Source of the DNA: Acidobacteriota bacterium | GTDB taxonomy: Bacteria; Acidobacteriota; Terriglobia; Acidiferrales; UBA7541 | DNA: 64,000 nt | Direction of reading: 5' to 3' | Assembly: GCA_003223215.1 (NCBI GenBank) | Contig: QHYH01000081.1 | Location: 1-64,000, forward strand | Translations under genes and position numbers: made by a program | Notes under the pieces: model-generated | Seen by the model: the letters and a program-made list of their open reading frames with translations, nothing else | Database searches by the model: none | Told to the model about the DNA's origin: nothing | In this document: one piece after another, positions 1 through 8,180 of the stretch | Layout: every line of letters begins with the position of its first letter | How positions within the stretch are numbered: the first letter of the stretch is position 1

Positions 1-1
1 T

Positions 2-181
2 ACGCATGAGCGAGAACTCTTGCGCCTGTCACGTGAAATAGACGCCATCAGAGAACGACACAATTCTTCCTGGAGGGGTGGCTCGCCGCAGAGGGAACAC
101 TCTGTGGCACACAGCGACGTTCTGCGCCGTGGAAGGCTGTTGATCGGCTCAGGAATCAAAAATCATCGCGCAGAATGGTGA
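2..181 (+). CDS. possible 3' end of an unidentified gene entering from the left edge
   Basis: Reading frame 2 is open from the left edge for 59 codons and stops at TGA 179-181. The visible residues begin with an acidic, charged stretch (ERELLRLSREIDAIRER) that could be the end of a helix or coiled coil. The rest is Arg/Ser-rich and not recognisable. Because the start lies outside the window I cannot tell a real C-terminus from a chance open frame. Confidence 0.25.
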   Translation, partial: THERELLRLSREIDAIRERHNSSWRGGSPQREHSVAHSDVLRRGRLLIGSGIKNHRAEW

Positions 182-757
182 AGTAATGACTGGAACTCAC
201 CAAGGTTATAAATTTCTGTCGCGATCCGCCAGAACAAATTTACCGTGGCCGCAACGGTTTGTGGAGGTTCATGGCTTCGCCTTAAGTCCCGTGACGTGGT
301 CCTTAGGAGATGAAAGAACCACGGTTCTACCGCAATATTTGCTATGAGGTGATGGTTCTGTTCGCATTCATGCAGAGAGCCCTTCCGGTGAACCCGACGG
401 TTCTCCTTCTCTGCTGTCCTCGGGAGGTCTCATGCCGATTGAGGCGCCTGGTCCGGCGTTGACCGAAGTGTTTCTGAAGGAGGCGCGGAAGGCCGGCGCA
501 GCGGTTATGTTATTTTCTCAGTAGTTTCCGGCGATTTTCCCGGATTCTTCTTCCACTTTGATCGTGCGAGTTCTTAGCGCTGACCGTTGCGCCGCGATAG
601 GATACTCACGTGTGTAGACAAATGGAGTATCCCACTGTGATGGAGGCCCTCCACCCTACGAGCAGCCGCCTATCGTCAATCAGGTATAAACCCGAATCCC
701 TCGATTGAAGGCCTCGTTGGGCAACATCAAAGACTCAGTATCACAACAGGAGGGATC
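182..757. other. intergenic, no gene recognised
   Basis: No frame here shows a plausible start with a ribosome-binding site or a recognisable protein. No tRNA-like or terminator-like structure stood out. It looks like decayed or spacer DNA leading to two tiny ORFs. Confidence 0.5.
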
Positions 758-859
758 ATGAAAAAGCTGCACAGACACGGAGTGCTGTTCGAAGCCATGG
801 AGACTATTCCGGAGGGCGTTCACAAAAGTGAAGCCGAGGACGCAAAGAGGCACTGGTGA
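758..859 (+). CDS. 33-residue hypothetical ORF with a strong Shine-Dalgarno
   Basis: An ATG at 758 follows AGGAGG at about 749-754, a near-ideal ribosome-binding site. The product starts MKKLHRHGVLFEAMETIPEG and ends at TGA 857-859. It is hydrophilic, has no signal peptide and matches no family I recognise. The next ORF is in the same frame just beyond the stop, so the two may once have been one reading frame, or may be a short leader-like ORF and its follower. Coding status is unproven. Confidence 0.3.
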   Translation: MKKLHRHGVLFEAMETIPEGVHKSEAEDAKRHW

Positions 860-889
860 TGTTTTTCTGAGGGAGAAAAGAAGGGAGGA

Positions 890-1048
890 GTGAGAAACGT
901 ACTTAAAATCTGCAACTGGATTATCTTCCTCCTGGGTGTTTTGATGTTCCTGGCCTCGGCGGTCGTGGGCAAAATAATAATGAGCAGCTTGGTCCCCAGG
1001 TCTTCCTCTTGTACAGCCGCAAGGAAGCAAATGGCAGGTACGTCGTAA
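890..1048 (+). CDS. small single-pass membrane protein ORF (possibly truncated)
   Basis: A GTG-started frame encodes about 52 residues. Residues about 8-30 (CNWIIFLLGVLMFLASAVVG) are strongly hydrophobic and would span a membrane once. The GGGAGG motif lies almost against the GTG, so the true start is uncertain. The frame stops at TAA 1046-1048. The +1-shifted frame stays open and reads YSRKEANGRYVVKV, which looks more protein-like than the in-frame tail. A frameshift near 990-1000 is therefore possible and the ORF may be a remnant. Confidence 0.3.
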   Translation: MRNVLKICNWIIFLLGVLMFLASAVVGKIIMSSLVPRSSSCTAARKQMAGTS

Positions 1049-1379
1049 AGGTCAAAGCGCAGCCCAATCCTGGCGTTGCGTCCAGCAGACTCCGAAACCC
1101 CGGCTTAGTTAGCGCCAATGGAAGGCAACACCTTAATGCTTTGTCGACCCTACTCGGAAGGGACCCATTTGATGTTCCGATGCGGTGGAGCCAAATTTGT
1201 CGTGGCCTCCATGCACTTTCAGCCGGAAGAGTAAGGCTGCTGCGGAACACGTATTCAGGGCTACGAGAATCAAACTGGGTGATGGCGGTCGGCTCTTTTT
1301 GCGCATCGCCGGCAGTCTTCCAACCGGACAATGCACCTGCCAATCGACACGACGGCTCGGAAGTCGGAATTCGCAGGGT

Positions 1380-1590
1380 AGGAGAAGCTGGAATTCAGTT
1401 TACTTTAAAGTGCTATCGAAAGGCGTCTGAGGCTGGCAACGCCGGCAACGCCGATGCCCAAGCCGGACTTGGACAAAAATACGAAGACGGCGAAGGCGTA
1501 GAACAAAACTATGAGCTGGCCGCAGAATGCTACCGCAAGGCAGCAGAGCACGTTCCGGACCTGAACCGATGCATGAAGCAAAACAAATGA
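1380..1590 (+). pseudogene. Sel1-like repeat protein remnant
   Basis: One frame contains about one and a half Sel1/TPR-like repeats: LKCYRKASEAGNA, ADAQAGLGQKYEDGEGVEQN, then YELAAECYRKAAE. The family pattern is A-x2-W/C-YRKAAE-x-G-x-A-x-AQ-x2-LG-x2-Y-x2-G-x-GV. After AAEHVPDL the repeat register is lost and a stop follows. Upstream in the same frame the residues look non-coding. There is a small internal duplication (GGCAACGCC twice). No signal peptide or start belongs to it. This is best read as a decayed piece of a longer Sel1 protein, which normally mediates protein-protein contacts. Confidence 0.55.
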
Positions 1591-2044
1591 CGACGGGGCA
1601 ACCCGTTGGTGCAGCTTCACACACGACCGATGGATTTTCGACCGCCGTGCGAATCGGCAGCAAGTCAGTATCGAGTAGGTCTGCTTTTGTTTTGCATCAG
1701 ACCGCGTCCTCGTTTTTCATGGGGTCCGAGCGCTTTCTGACCAGTCGTCCATGACGAGCACCCTACGAGCCATGGCCGGAAGCAAATGACGGCGGCGTAA
1801 CTAGCATCACGGCGGCAAAGCTGCGCTGTTTGCAGTCTCAAAATCACTCGGATCACGGGATGGCGCCTTCACCACTGCGTTCCTCTCGTGAAGGGTGGCT
1901 CGAAAAGCGTCGAAAACCGCGTCCTACTTCATCCGGAGTGCCACGACAGGGTTCACCGTCAGCACCTTTCCGTCTCGAAGCCGCGTCTCCCTGAAAGAGG
2001 CGTTCGCAGTGCTTGAGCCGCGTGCCGGGAAACTTGCATGCACC
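1591..2044. other. intergenic, no gene recognised
   Basis: Between the Sel1 remnant and the hairpin pair I see no credible coding frame. The overlapping ORFs on both strands have atypical composition and no family resemblance. Confidence 0.45.
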
Positions 2045-2148
2045 GTTCTTAGAGGGCTGGGCCTCAGCAATGGGGTCCGGCTACTCGGTAAACCTTCAAG
2101 TCCGGTTCTTAGAGGGCTGGGCGCCAGCGATGGCGCCCGGCTACTCGA
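2045..2148. repeat. two tandem REP-like hairpins, 60-bp period
   Basis: Two copies of a roughly 43-bp element (2045-2088 and 2105-2148) match at 38 of 43 positions. Each folds into an 11-bp stem with a 4-base loop: stem 2056-2066/2071-2081 with loop GCAA, and stem 2116-2126/2131-2141 with loop GCGA. Both loops are GNRA-type on the plus strand. All five differences between the copies preserve pairing or loop class. On the minus strand each stem is preceded by GTAG, the tetranucleotide typical of bacterial REP elements. The pair lies just downstream of the stop of the minus-strand gene at 2175, so it may also act in that transcript's 3' end. Confidence 0.7.
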
Positions 2149-2174
2149 CGAAGGTGAAAAACCACGCTTTTTAC

Positions 2175-2723
2175 TCATTGACCGGCAGAGCAGACTTGAC
2201 CGCTGTAGCGGAAGACCGTGGTGCCGCCGGTTACGTTCGGAAAGTTTGGCAAATTCACCTCGCCGGTGCTGGTGAGATCGCCGGTCGCTCCCGCGAATTT
2301 TCCGGTCCCCCCGGTAAGGTGCACTGGGTAAGTAAGAATTGCAAATAGGCCGGACGCGATTGGCACCGTAGTCGCTGTTGCTGGGTCAAAGAACAAAGCA
2401 TCTCCGGTTTCGGTGACCCAGTGATGTTGGACACGGAAGATGACGGTGTTTCCCGAGCCGGGTTGGGGCACACCGAGAAGCGTTCCACTGACGGCACCGC
2501 GAAGGTCCCCAGTGGCCGTTCCCAGCGTAGTGTTAAGATCAGCACCGAATGCCCCGAAGTTCGTCATCAGCATTCCCCCAACGGGAACGCATTGACGGTC
2601 AGAATTGGACGGGCGGCTCGGGGCCGGAGCAGCTTTGGGATTTCCGCCGGTAGAAGCCAATGAAAGAAGCAGAAGTGTCAAGGATAGGAGTGTTGCTGTA
2701 TAAGCTATCTTTCGCAAAGTCAT
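2175..2723 (-). CDS. secreted beta-barrel-like hypothetical protein
   Basis: This 182-residue product starts at an ATG preceded by AGGGAG at good spacing. Residues 1-31 form a signal peptide (LRKIAYTATLLSLTLLLLSLA), so it is probably exported. The mature part is rich in Gly, Thr and short beta-type segments. It contains GGTGKFAGATGDLTSTGEV, which resembles the GTG-x-[FY]-x-GA-x-G strand motif of allene-oxide-cyclase/dirigent-like barrels. That likeness suggests a small barrel fold but not a known enzyme activity. It stands alone, with REP-like hairpins just beyond its stop. The function is unknown. Confidence 0.7.
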   Translation of the reverse strand: MTLRKIAYTATLLSLTLLLLSLASTGGNPKAAPAPSRPSNSDRQCVPVGGMLMTNFGAFGADLNTTLGTATGDLRGAVSGTLLGVPQPGSGNTVIFRVQHHWVTETGDALFFDPATATTVPIASGLFAILTYPVHLTGGTGKFAGATGDLTSTGEVNLPNFPNVTGGTTVFRYSGQVCSAGQ

Positions 2724-3174
2724 AGTAGTCTCCCTTTATCGAGTTGGGCCGGACGGGTCGCCCCCCATGAGGAAGAGGAAGCGTGGTGCTTCCCTCACTT
2801 TTTAATTGAAGAAATGAAAAGGGTCATCGTGCGCCGAACCGACCCGGTTCGGCGCACGATTGTAGCGCAGATGGTTGCATTGGGATAGCTTTGGCGAACG
2901 ACGAAAATCCGTTTGGCATTTCCCTCGAGCCTGGAACTGCCTCGTGCCGCAAATTGGATTGCGCATTCCTATTCCTCAGCAAGTCTTTATTTGTTCCAGG
3001 CCGACGGGATGGAGCCCGCTTTCACGGCTGCCGGGCAGGCGGATTCTCCTACCGAAGCCCTGGCAGTCGCCGTAGCTGGCGCCATGCGGTAGCGCAATAT
3101 CCTTGCGCAATTGTGCGAGGAACCGGCGCGGTCTTTTGCAAGCCACACAGTCTTTCGAATCCGCGCTTGATTAA
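2724..3174. other. intergenic, possibly decayed upstream part of the oxidase remnant
   Basis: No intact gene is visible. A plus-strand frame from about 2891 stays open but has no recognisable features. It could be the eroded upstream portion of the FAD-oxidase gene whose C-terminus survives at 3175-3477. Confidence 0.35.
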
Positions 3175-3477
3175 TCTGCGGCAAGGGAATTACTGCGGAT
3201 TACTCGAGGGAACTACAGTTTCGACAATGAAACTTGCCAAAGTAAAGGCGGCGGGAAAGCGCCGGTCGAAAAAGTCACTTTGGGCTGGCGGCCCATGCCC
3301 AAAGACGGCTTTCCGATCCTTGGCCCAGCCGGGAATTGTCCCAATCTCTCAATGGCCGCAACGCACCGCGGTGTGACGCTGGCTTCGATCCTCGGAGAGT
3401 TGGTCACCGAGGGGATTCTTGATCGGGTAACCGTAAGGATGCTCGAACCCTACCGCCCGTCTCGCTTTCACGAGTAG
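3175..3477 (+). pseudogene. C-terminal fragment of an FAD-dependent amino-acid/sarcosine oxidase (DAO family)
   Basis: The frame ending at TAG 3475-3477 encodes VEKVTLGWRPMPKDGFPILG, then a segment with ATHRGVTLASILGELV, then LEPYRPSRF. These match the C-terminal signature of DadA/ThiO/sarcosine-oxidase-like proteins: GxRPMPxDGxPxxG, the H-x-G-[VI]-TL-x-P loop, and the final LAPYRPxRF. A full protein has about 380-420 residues with an N-terminal Rossmann GxGxxG. Here only about 75-100 residues remain, with a stop at about 3172-3174 in the same frame upstream. The catalytic and FAD-binding N-terminus is missing, so it is a remnant. Confidence 0.7.
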
Positions 3478-3538
3478 TTCTAGCGGCGCTCCTTTGCTCT
3501 CTTGAGAAGAGTCAAAGGCGCTTTGCCCGCCGCGCCAT

Positions 3539-4241
3539 TTATTTTCTATCCGCCTGGGCAAGAATGTCGTACACATAGTGGACGTCGAGCGAACGATGCT
3601 TTCCTCCGCTGCTTTCGATGCGCAGGTTTTCGCAAAGCTGCCGACCGTCTGGAGAAAGCTCGAAGGTGCGGCTCATTTTCCCGCCGCGCGGGCTCTTTTC
3701 CTCCGTGACCAACCGGTTGCCGTCCCATTTCGCGGCGATCTCCTGGTAACGATCGTCTTTGGATTTTTGCAGCTTGCGCCCGTCGGTCATGAACGCGCGC
3801 TTGCGGTCGCGATCGTCCATCAAGTCCACTTCCGCGCCGGTCATCGAGAACGTCATGGTCGTCGGCGGGCTCAGAAGTTCGTGCATTTTCTGCCGTTTCC
3901 TGATCGCTCTCCTCTCCGCCCATGCCGCCGCGATGTCCTCCGTATCCTCCACCCCCTGGCCAGCCTCCTCCCCCGCGTCTGCCGCCGCCGGAACCTCGCG
4001 AGTCTTCGGCGCGCTTGCGCATGTCATCGCTCTCGTCGCGGTTGAGCTTCCATGCGCCGACGATGCTCTGGCGCGGAGCAGGCAGCGGGACCGCTTCTCG
4101 CGGCTTGGCCGCAGGCATCGTTCCCGGTGGCGGCGGGCTGAGCGGTCCCACCGGCGCCTGTGCCCGGGCGACGTCGCAAAGCCCCAGCAAGCCTGCAAAA
4201 CCCGTCATTGCCGTCAGCAAAATCGTTCGTCCGACTTTCAT
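3539..4241 (-). pseudogene. exported Gly-rich hypothetical protein with a frameshift
   Basis: The first reading frame starts at 4241 (MKVGRTILLTAMTGFAGLLG), behind GGGGGA. It carries a signal peptide ending near VARAQA, then QSIVGAWKLNRDES, a motif common in secreted acidobacterial proteins. A Gly/Arg-rich stretch follows. The frame then becomes meaningless, while the -1-phase frame continues with a sensible protein (ERRAIRKRQKMHELLSPP through DVHYVYDILAQADRK) to a stop at 3539. The shift falls near 3914-3924 in a GA-rich run (GGCGGAGAGGAGAGC). Joined, the product would have about 234 residues. It could be a sequencing error, a true pseudogene or, less likely, programmed slippage. Function unknown. 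Confidence 0.65.
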
Positions 4242-4319
4242 TGGTTCCCCCGAATGGCGACTCACTCGCAATTCTGATTCCCTCCCGAGCGACAAATAGT
4301 TCCCCTTGGATTGGCCGCT

Positions 4320-5027
4320 TCAAGACTTTCCGAGTACCTCCGCAAGCTCCGTTACTCGCGGAAGAAGCGCGAGCGCGCCCAATTCGCGGAACTGCCGAGC
4401 GCGTGCGCCGTCACGCTGCCCGTCTCGCCCGAGAATCGCCAGGAACGGCACGCCTGCCGCTCGCGCGGCCAGCGCATCGTCAATGTTGTCGCCGACATAC
4501 AACGCCGTCCTCGGATCGCGAGCCCCGAGAATGATCTGCAGGCCGTCCGGATGCGGTTTTTTTCGAGCGTCATCCATGGTGATGATGGTCCGGAAGTACT
4601 TCGTGGCCGGCCAGCGATCAAACGTGAAGGAAAATTCCTGCCGAGTGCGTCCGGTGAACAGGTTTAGCTCGAAACGGTCGGCCCATTTTTCGATCTGCCG
4701 CGGGCTCACCAGTATTTTTTCGTTGCGAACGTTTCCCGGCTTCCCGTCGCTCCCCCAATAAAATATTTCAAACGCAGAGCGCGCCTGTTCGTACGAGAGC
4801 GGTTTGCCGAGCGCCGTCACCCACGCCGCCACCATGCTCCAGTCGTCGTTGAATCCCGGCTGGCTCTTCCATTGCTGCAGTTCGGCGTAGGTTGCGCGCT
4901 TGCCGGTGATGTAGCGCACGGTATCGAGCGCCGAGCGCCAGTACGTGCCGCGCACGTCGACCAGCACGCCGTCCACGTCAAAAATGAGGATTTTCGGCGG
5001 CCTGGGAAGCGCCTTGCTCCTTCGCAT
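4320..5027 (-). CDS. HAD-superfamily hydrolase (phosphatase-like)
   Basis: About 235 residues. I chose the ATG at 5027 because GAAGGGGG lies just upstream; an in-frame GTG at 5063 is the alternative. HAD motif I is LIFDVDGVLVD, with nucleophile and acid/base Asp at about residues 17 and 19. Motif II is NLFTGRTRQE. The motif III Lys is in DDARKKPHPDGL, and motif IV is LYVGDNIDDALAARAAG. This is the subfamily IA layout, a Rossmann core with a helical cap inserted after motif I. The cap includes a W-x-FNDDW-like element reminiscent of a hypothetical HAD-IA group. It is predicted to be a cytoplasmic, Mg-dependent phosphatase of unknown substrate. Confidence 0.85.
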   Translation of the reverse strand: MRRSKALPRPPKILIFDVDGVLVDVRGTYWRSALDTVRYITGKRATYAELQQWKSQPGFNDDWSMVAAWVTALGKPLSYEQARSAFEIFYWGSDGKPGNVRNEKILVSPRQIEKWADRFELNLFTGRTRQEFSFTFDRWPATKYFRTIITMDDARKKPHPDGLQIILGARDPRTALYVGDNIDDALAARAAGVPFLAILGRDGQRDGARARQFRELGALALLPRVTELAEVLGKS

Positions 5028-5234
5028 TGCCCCCTTCCAACTCGGGGAAGATTTTCTCGGCACCTTTGCTTATTCCTTTGCACGGCACTAGACTAAACAA
5101 AAAGTTTCGCTGCTCCTGCGGCATCGCGTCAAGCTGGGCCGCTTCTGCAAGCAACGTTGCTGGCAAATCCGGCCGGTTGCTACACTGGACCGACGTCTGA
5201 CGGCTCGAAGGGCGGTCATCCCGAGCGCTCCTAG

Positions 5235-5256
5235 CCCGGGCCTTTAGGCCTGCGGG
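5235..5256. repeat. short GC-rich inverted repeat upstream of gcdH
   Basis: CCCG-GGCCT-TT-AGGCC-TG-CGGG can fold into a hairpin with a two-base bulge. A short T-run follows at about 5261-5268. It lies between the divergent HAD and glutaryl-CoA dehydrogenase genes, where a terminator is not expected. It may instead be a dispersed repeat. Confidence 0.35.
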
Positions 5257-5305
5257 ATCTGCTTTTTAACTTTGCACAAAGCCAAGCCATGACCAGGAGC
5301 AACGT

Positions 5306-6478
5306 ATGGTGAAATTCGGCGGAGTGGATTTCATAGATTTCGATTCGCAATTGAACGACGAGGAAAAACTTGTCCGCCAGACGGCCCGCGAATTCGTCGA
5401 AAACGAAGTCATTCCTGTCATCGAAAAACACAGCCGCGAAGCCACCTTCCCCATGCATCTGATTCCGCAGCTCGGCGAACTCGGATTTTTTGGCGCCAAT
5501 CTTCACGACTACGGTTGCGCGGGCATGTCCAACGTCGCATACGGTTTGCTGACCCAGGAACTCGAGCGCGGCGACTCGGGCCTGCGCAGTTTTGTTTCCG
5601 TGCAGGGCGCCCTGGTGATGTATCCGATCTATTCCTACGGCAGCGACGCACAAAAAAACAAATGGCTGCCGCTGCTCCAGCAGGGCAAAGCCATCGGCTG
5701 CTTCGGGCTGACCGAGCCGCAATTCGGCTCGAATCCCGGCGGGATGCTCACGCGCGCGGTGAAAAAAGGCTCGAGGTACGTCTTGAACGGCGAAAAAATG
5801 TGGATCACCAATGGCTCCCTCGCGGACATCGCCGTCGTGTGGGCCAAGGCCGAGGACGACAGAGTCCGCGGCTTCCTGGTCGAGAAAGGCACGCCGGGTT
5901 TGAAAGCCTGGGACGTCCACGGCAAATGGTCCCTGCGTGCCTCGGTCACCTCGGGGTTGTCGTTCACCGACTGCGAAATTCCGGAAGCAAATTTGCTCCC
6001 CGGCATCGTGGGATTGAAAGGCCCGTTGAGCTGCTTGAACCAGGCGCGCTACGGCATCGGCTGGGGCGCGCTCGGCGCGGCCATGGCCTGCTACGACACC
6101 GCCTTGCAATATGCGAAAACGCGCAAGCAATTTGCCAACAAGCCCATCGCATCGCATCAGCTCGTCCAGGAAAAACTCGCCTGGATGATCACGGAAATCG
6201 TGAAGGGCCAATTGCTGGCGCTGCACGTCGGCCGCCTCAAAGACAAAAACAAAGTCGATCCCTCGCACATTTCCATGCTGAAAATGAACAACGTGGCCAT
6301 CGCGCTCGAAACCGCGCGCAAAGCGCGCGACATTCTGGGCGCCAACGGCATCGTCGACGATTACTGCATCATGCGCCACATGAACAATCTCGAAAGCGTC
6401 TACACCTACGAAGGCACGAACGACATTCACAAGCTGGTGATCGGCGAGCGCGTCACCGGGATCTCCGCTTTCGTGTAA
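5306..6478 (+). CDS. gcdH: glutaryl-CoA dehydrogenase
   Basis: A 390-residue flavoprotein of the acyl-CoA dehydrogenase family. It oxidises and decarboxylates glutaryl-CoA to crotonyl-CoA in lysine, tryptophan and aromatic catabolism, passing electrons to ETF. Visible marks are the FAD-binding GCFGLTEPQFGSNPGGM and MWITNGS segments, LRASVTSGLSF, the helical KTRKQFANKPIASHQ region, and the C-terminal TYEGTNDIHKLVIGERVTG. The catalytic Glu at about residue 369 is followed by the GTxDIH typical of GCDH rather than of ordinary acyl-CoA dehydrogenases. The length matches the family. The ATG follows AGGAG with 6-base spacing. The gene stands alone, with no ETF gene nearby. Confidence 0.92.
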   Translation: MVKFGGVDFIDFDSQLNDEEKLVRQTAREFVENEVIPVIEKHSREATFPMHLIPQLGELGFFGANLHDYGCAGMSNVAYGLLTQELERGDSGLRSFVSVQGALVMYPIYSYGSDAQKNKWLPLLQQGKAIGCFGLTEPQFGSNPGGMLTRAVKKGSRYVLNGEKMWITNGSLADIAVVWAKAEDDRVRGFLVEKGTPGLKAWDVHGKWSLRASVTSGLSFTDCEIPEANLLPGIVGLKGPLSCLNQARYGIGWGALGAAMACYDTALQYAKTRKQFANKPIASHQLVQEKLAWMITEIVKGQLLALHVGRLKDKNKVDPSHISMLKMNNVAIALETARKARDILGANGIVDDYCIMRHMNNLESVYTYEGTNDIHKLVIGERVTGISAFV

Positions 6479-6755
6479 CCTCGCAAAAATCGCACAAGCA
6501 GCAAAGCCTTTGTCCGCGGCGTCCTATTCAATGAGTCCGGCAGCAAGAAGGTCTGCCCGGTCGACGGGCAAGAAGCAGGCGTCGACTGGACGAAGAAATG
6601 GAACTTCCCCCCGCCTATTTCCCCTTAAAGCGAAATAGGACGATAGGAGCCTCCCGTCCACCGCCGAACAGCCGGCATGGGCCTAACCAGAATTCGCAGC
6701 GGGAATCTTGTAAGGAGATTCCGCAGGATGTATCGTGCCTTCCGGGAGAATTGGC

Positions 6756-8063
6756 ATGCGACCTCGAGCGTCATCCCGGTTTCTTGCTTCTTTCGCACTT
6801 GGCGTTTTCGCGGTGGCGGTTTTCGCGCGCGCTCCGCAGGCAGCGCCAAAACGTCCGCCGGCGCAACTAAGAAACACGTCCGGCAATTCGTCAAACCCCA
6901 AGATCCGTGCGGTTACCGCGTTCGTTAATCTGGATTGGCGCAACTACCAGCGGCAGATCGCGGACACGCTGAACATGCTACATCGGGCGCAAACCATCTT
7001 TGAATCGCGCGGCTATCAAGTCCAGACCATCCGCATCGCCACGCAACCGTTCCCCGAATACATCCAGGGCCTGAACACGGAACAGTCGGTGGCTTTCTTC
7101 AAACTGTTGGACGCTCTCGCGGAGCAGCAGAAGTTCGCGATGTCCATCGGCCCGGCCATGCTGAACCCCACCGACCCGCCTTCCCAGGCCGACCTGCTCG
7201 CAGAAATCCTGGCCAATACGAAAAACCTGAACGGCAGCCTGGTGGTGGCCGGCGAAGACGGCGTGCGCTGGGGCGCCGTGGGCGCGGCCGCGCGGGTCAT
7301 GAAAAAACTCGAAGCCTCCACCGAGCATAGCCAGGGCAATTTCCGTTTTGCCGCCATCGCCAATGTGCCGCCCCTGGTGCCGTTTTTTCCCGCCGCATAT
7401 CACACCGGGTTTGGGCACCAGTTTGCCATTGCCATCGAGTCCGCTCCCGTCGTTGCCGCCGCGCTTAAAGACGCGCCGGACCTGGCCTCCGCCCGCCAGC
7501 GCATTACCGACGCGCTCGCCGCGGTGGCCTTCGACATCGAGCATCACGCCGGCCGCGTGGACTCCGAGACCGGCTGGAGCTATATGGGCATTGATCTTTC
7601 GCCGGCGCCCTCACCCGCGAAAGATGCTTCGATGGGCGCGGCCATCGAGGAATTGACCAAGCAGCCCTTCGGCCTGAGCGGCACGCTGACCGCCGCAGCC
7701 ACGCTTACCGCGGCCATCAGGGACGTGAAGGTCAAGCAAACCGGCTACAACGGGCTGATGCTCCCGGTCCTCGAAGATGCGCGCCTGGCCGAGCGCTGGA
7801 GCGAGGGCCGCGTTTCCGTGGACGCGCTGCTGGCCTACTCCGCGGTGTGTGGCACCGGTCTGGACACCATTCCCCTGCCGGGAGACACCACCGCCGAGCA
7901 ACTTTCCCTGACCATCAGTGACATGGCCAGCCTGTCGGTGAAGTGGCACAAGGCACTCTCGGCGCGGCTGATGCCCATCACCGGCAAGGGCTGGGGCGAA
8001 ACCACGGACTTTGCCAACCCCTTCCTCGTCAACGTCACCCTTCAGCAGTTCGGCCAGAAATAG
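6756..8063 (+). CDS. exported DUF711/UPF0210-family protein
   Basis: About 435 residues. The ATG at 6756 is favoured over the upstream GTG at 6735 because GGGAG precedes it at good spacing. It then starts MRPRASSRFLASFALGVFAVAVF, a signal peptide ending near PQAAPK. The rest follows the DUF711 (PFL-like) pattern: a VRAVTxF-like N-terminal strand, FAAIANVPPLVPFFPAAYH, FAIAIESAPVVAAAL, DSETGWSYMGIDLSPAPSP, and a C-terminal GWGETTDFANP. The family has a glycyl-radical-enzyme-like fold without a known activity and is usually cytoplasmic, so the signal peptide is notable. A DinB-like gene follows 117 bases later and may be cotranscribed. Confidence 0.82.
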   Translation: MRPRASSRFLASFALGVFAVAVFARAPQAAPKRPPAQLRNTSGNSSNPKIRAVTAFVNLDWRNYQRQIADTLNMLHRAQTIFESRGYQVQTIRIATQPFPEYIQGLNTEQSVAFFKLLDALAEQQKFAMSIGPAMLNPTDPPSQADLLAEILANTKNLNGSLVVAGEDGVRWGAVGAAARVMKKLEASTEHSQGNFRFAAIANVPPLVPFFPAAYHTGFGHQFAIAIESAPVVAAALKDAPDLASARQRITDALAAVAFDIEHHAGRVDSETGWSYMGIDLSPAPSPAKDASMGAAIEELTKQPFGLSGTLTAAATLTAAIRDVKVKQTGYNGLMLPVLEDARLAERWSEGRVSVDALLAYSAVCGTGLDTIPLPGDTTAEQLSLTISDMASLSVKWHKALSARLMPITGKGWGETTDFANPFLVNVTLQQFGQK

Positions 8064-8180
8064 TTGTTGGTAGCAGGTTTCAGGCGGTACCCAAAAAGAT
8101 CGAACTAGAGCGCCTAGCGCATGGGAGAGTTGGGGGATGGGCAATATTTTTCGAACAGGGCATGCCCCGGGGAGGGTCGA

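Noticed and set aside
4978-5166. A 62-codon minus-strand ORF over the HAD start
   Set aside because: It overlaps the HAD gene start in another frame, and I see no convincing independent start.
5231-6430. A 399-codon minus-strand ORF opposite gcdH
   Set aside because: The plus strand encodes a complete glutaryl-CoA dehydrogenase. The opposite frame is an anticodon-strand shadow common at high GC.
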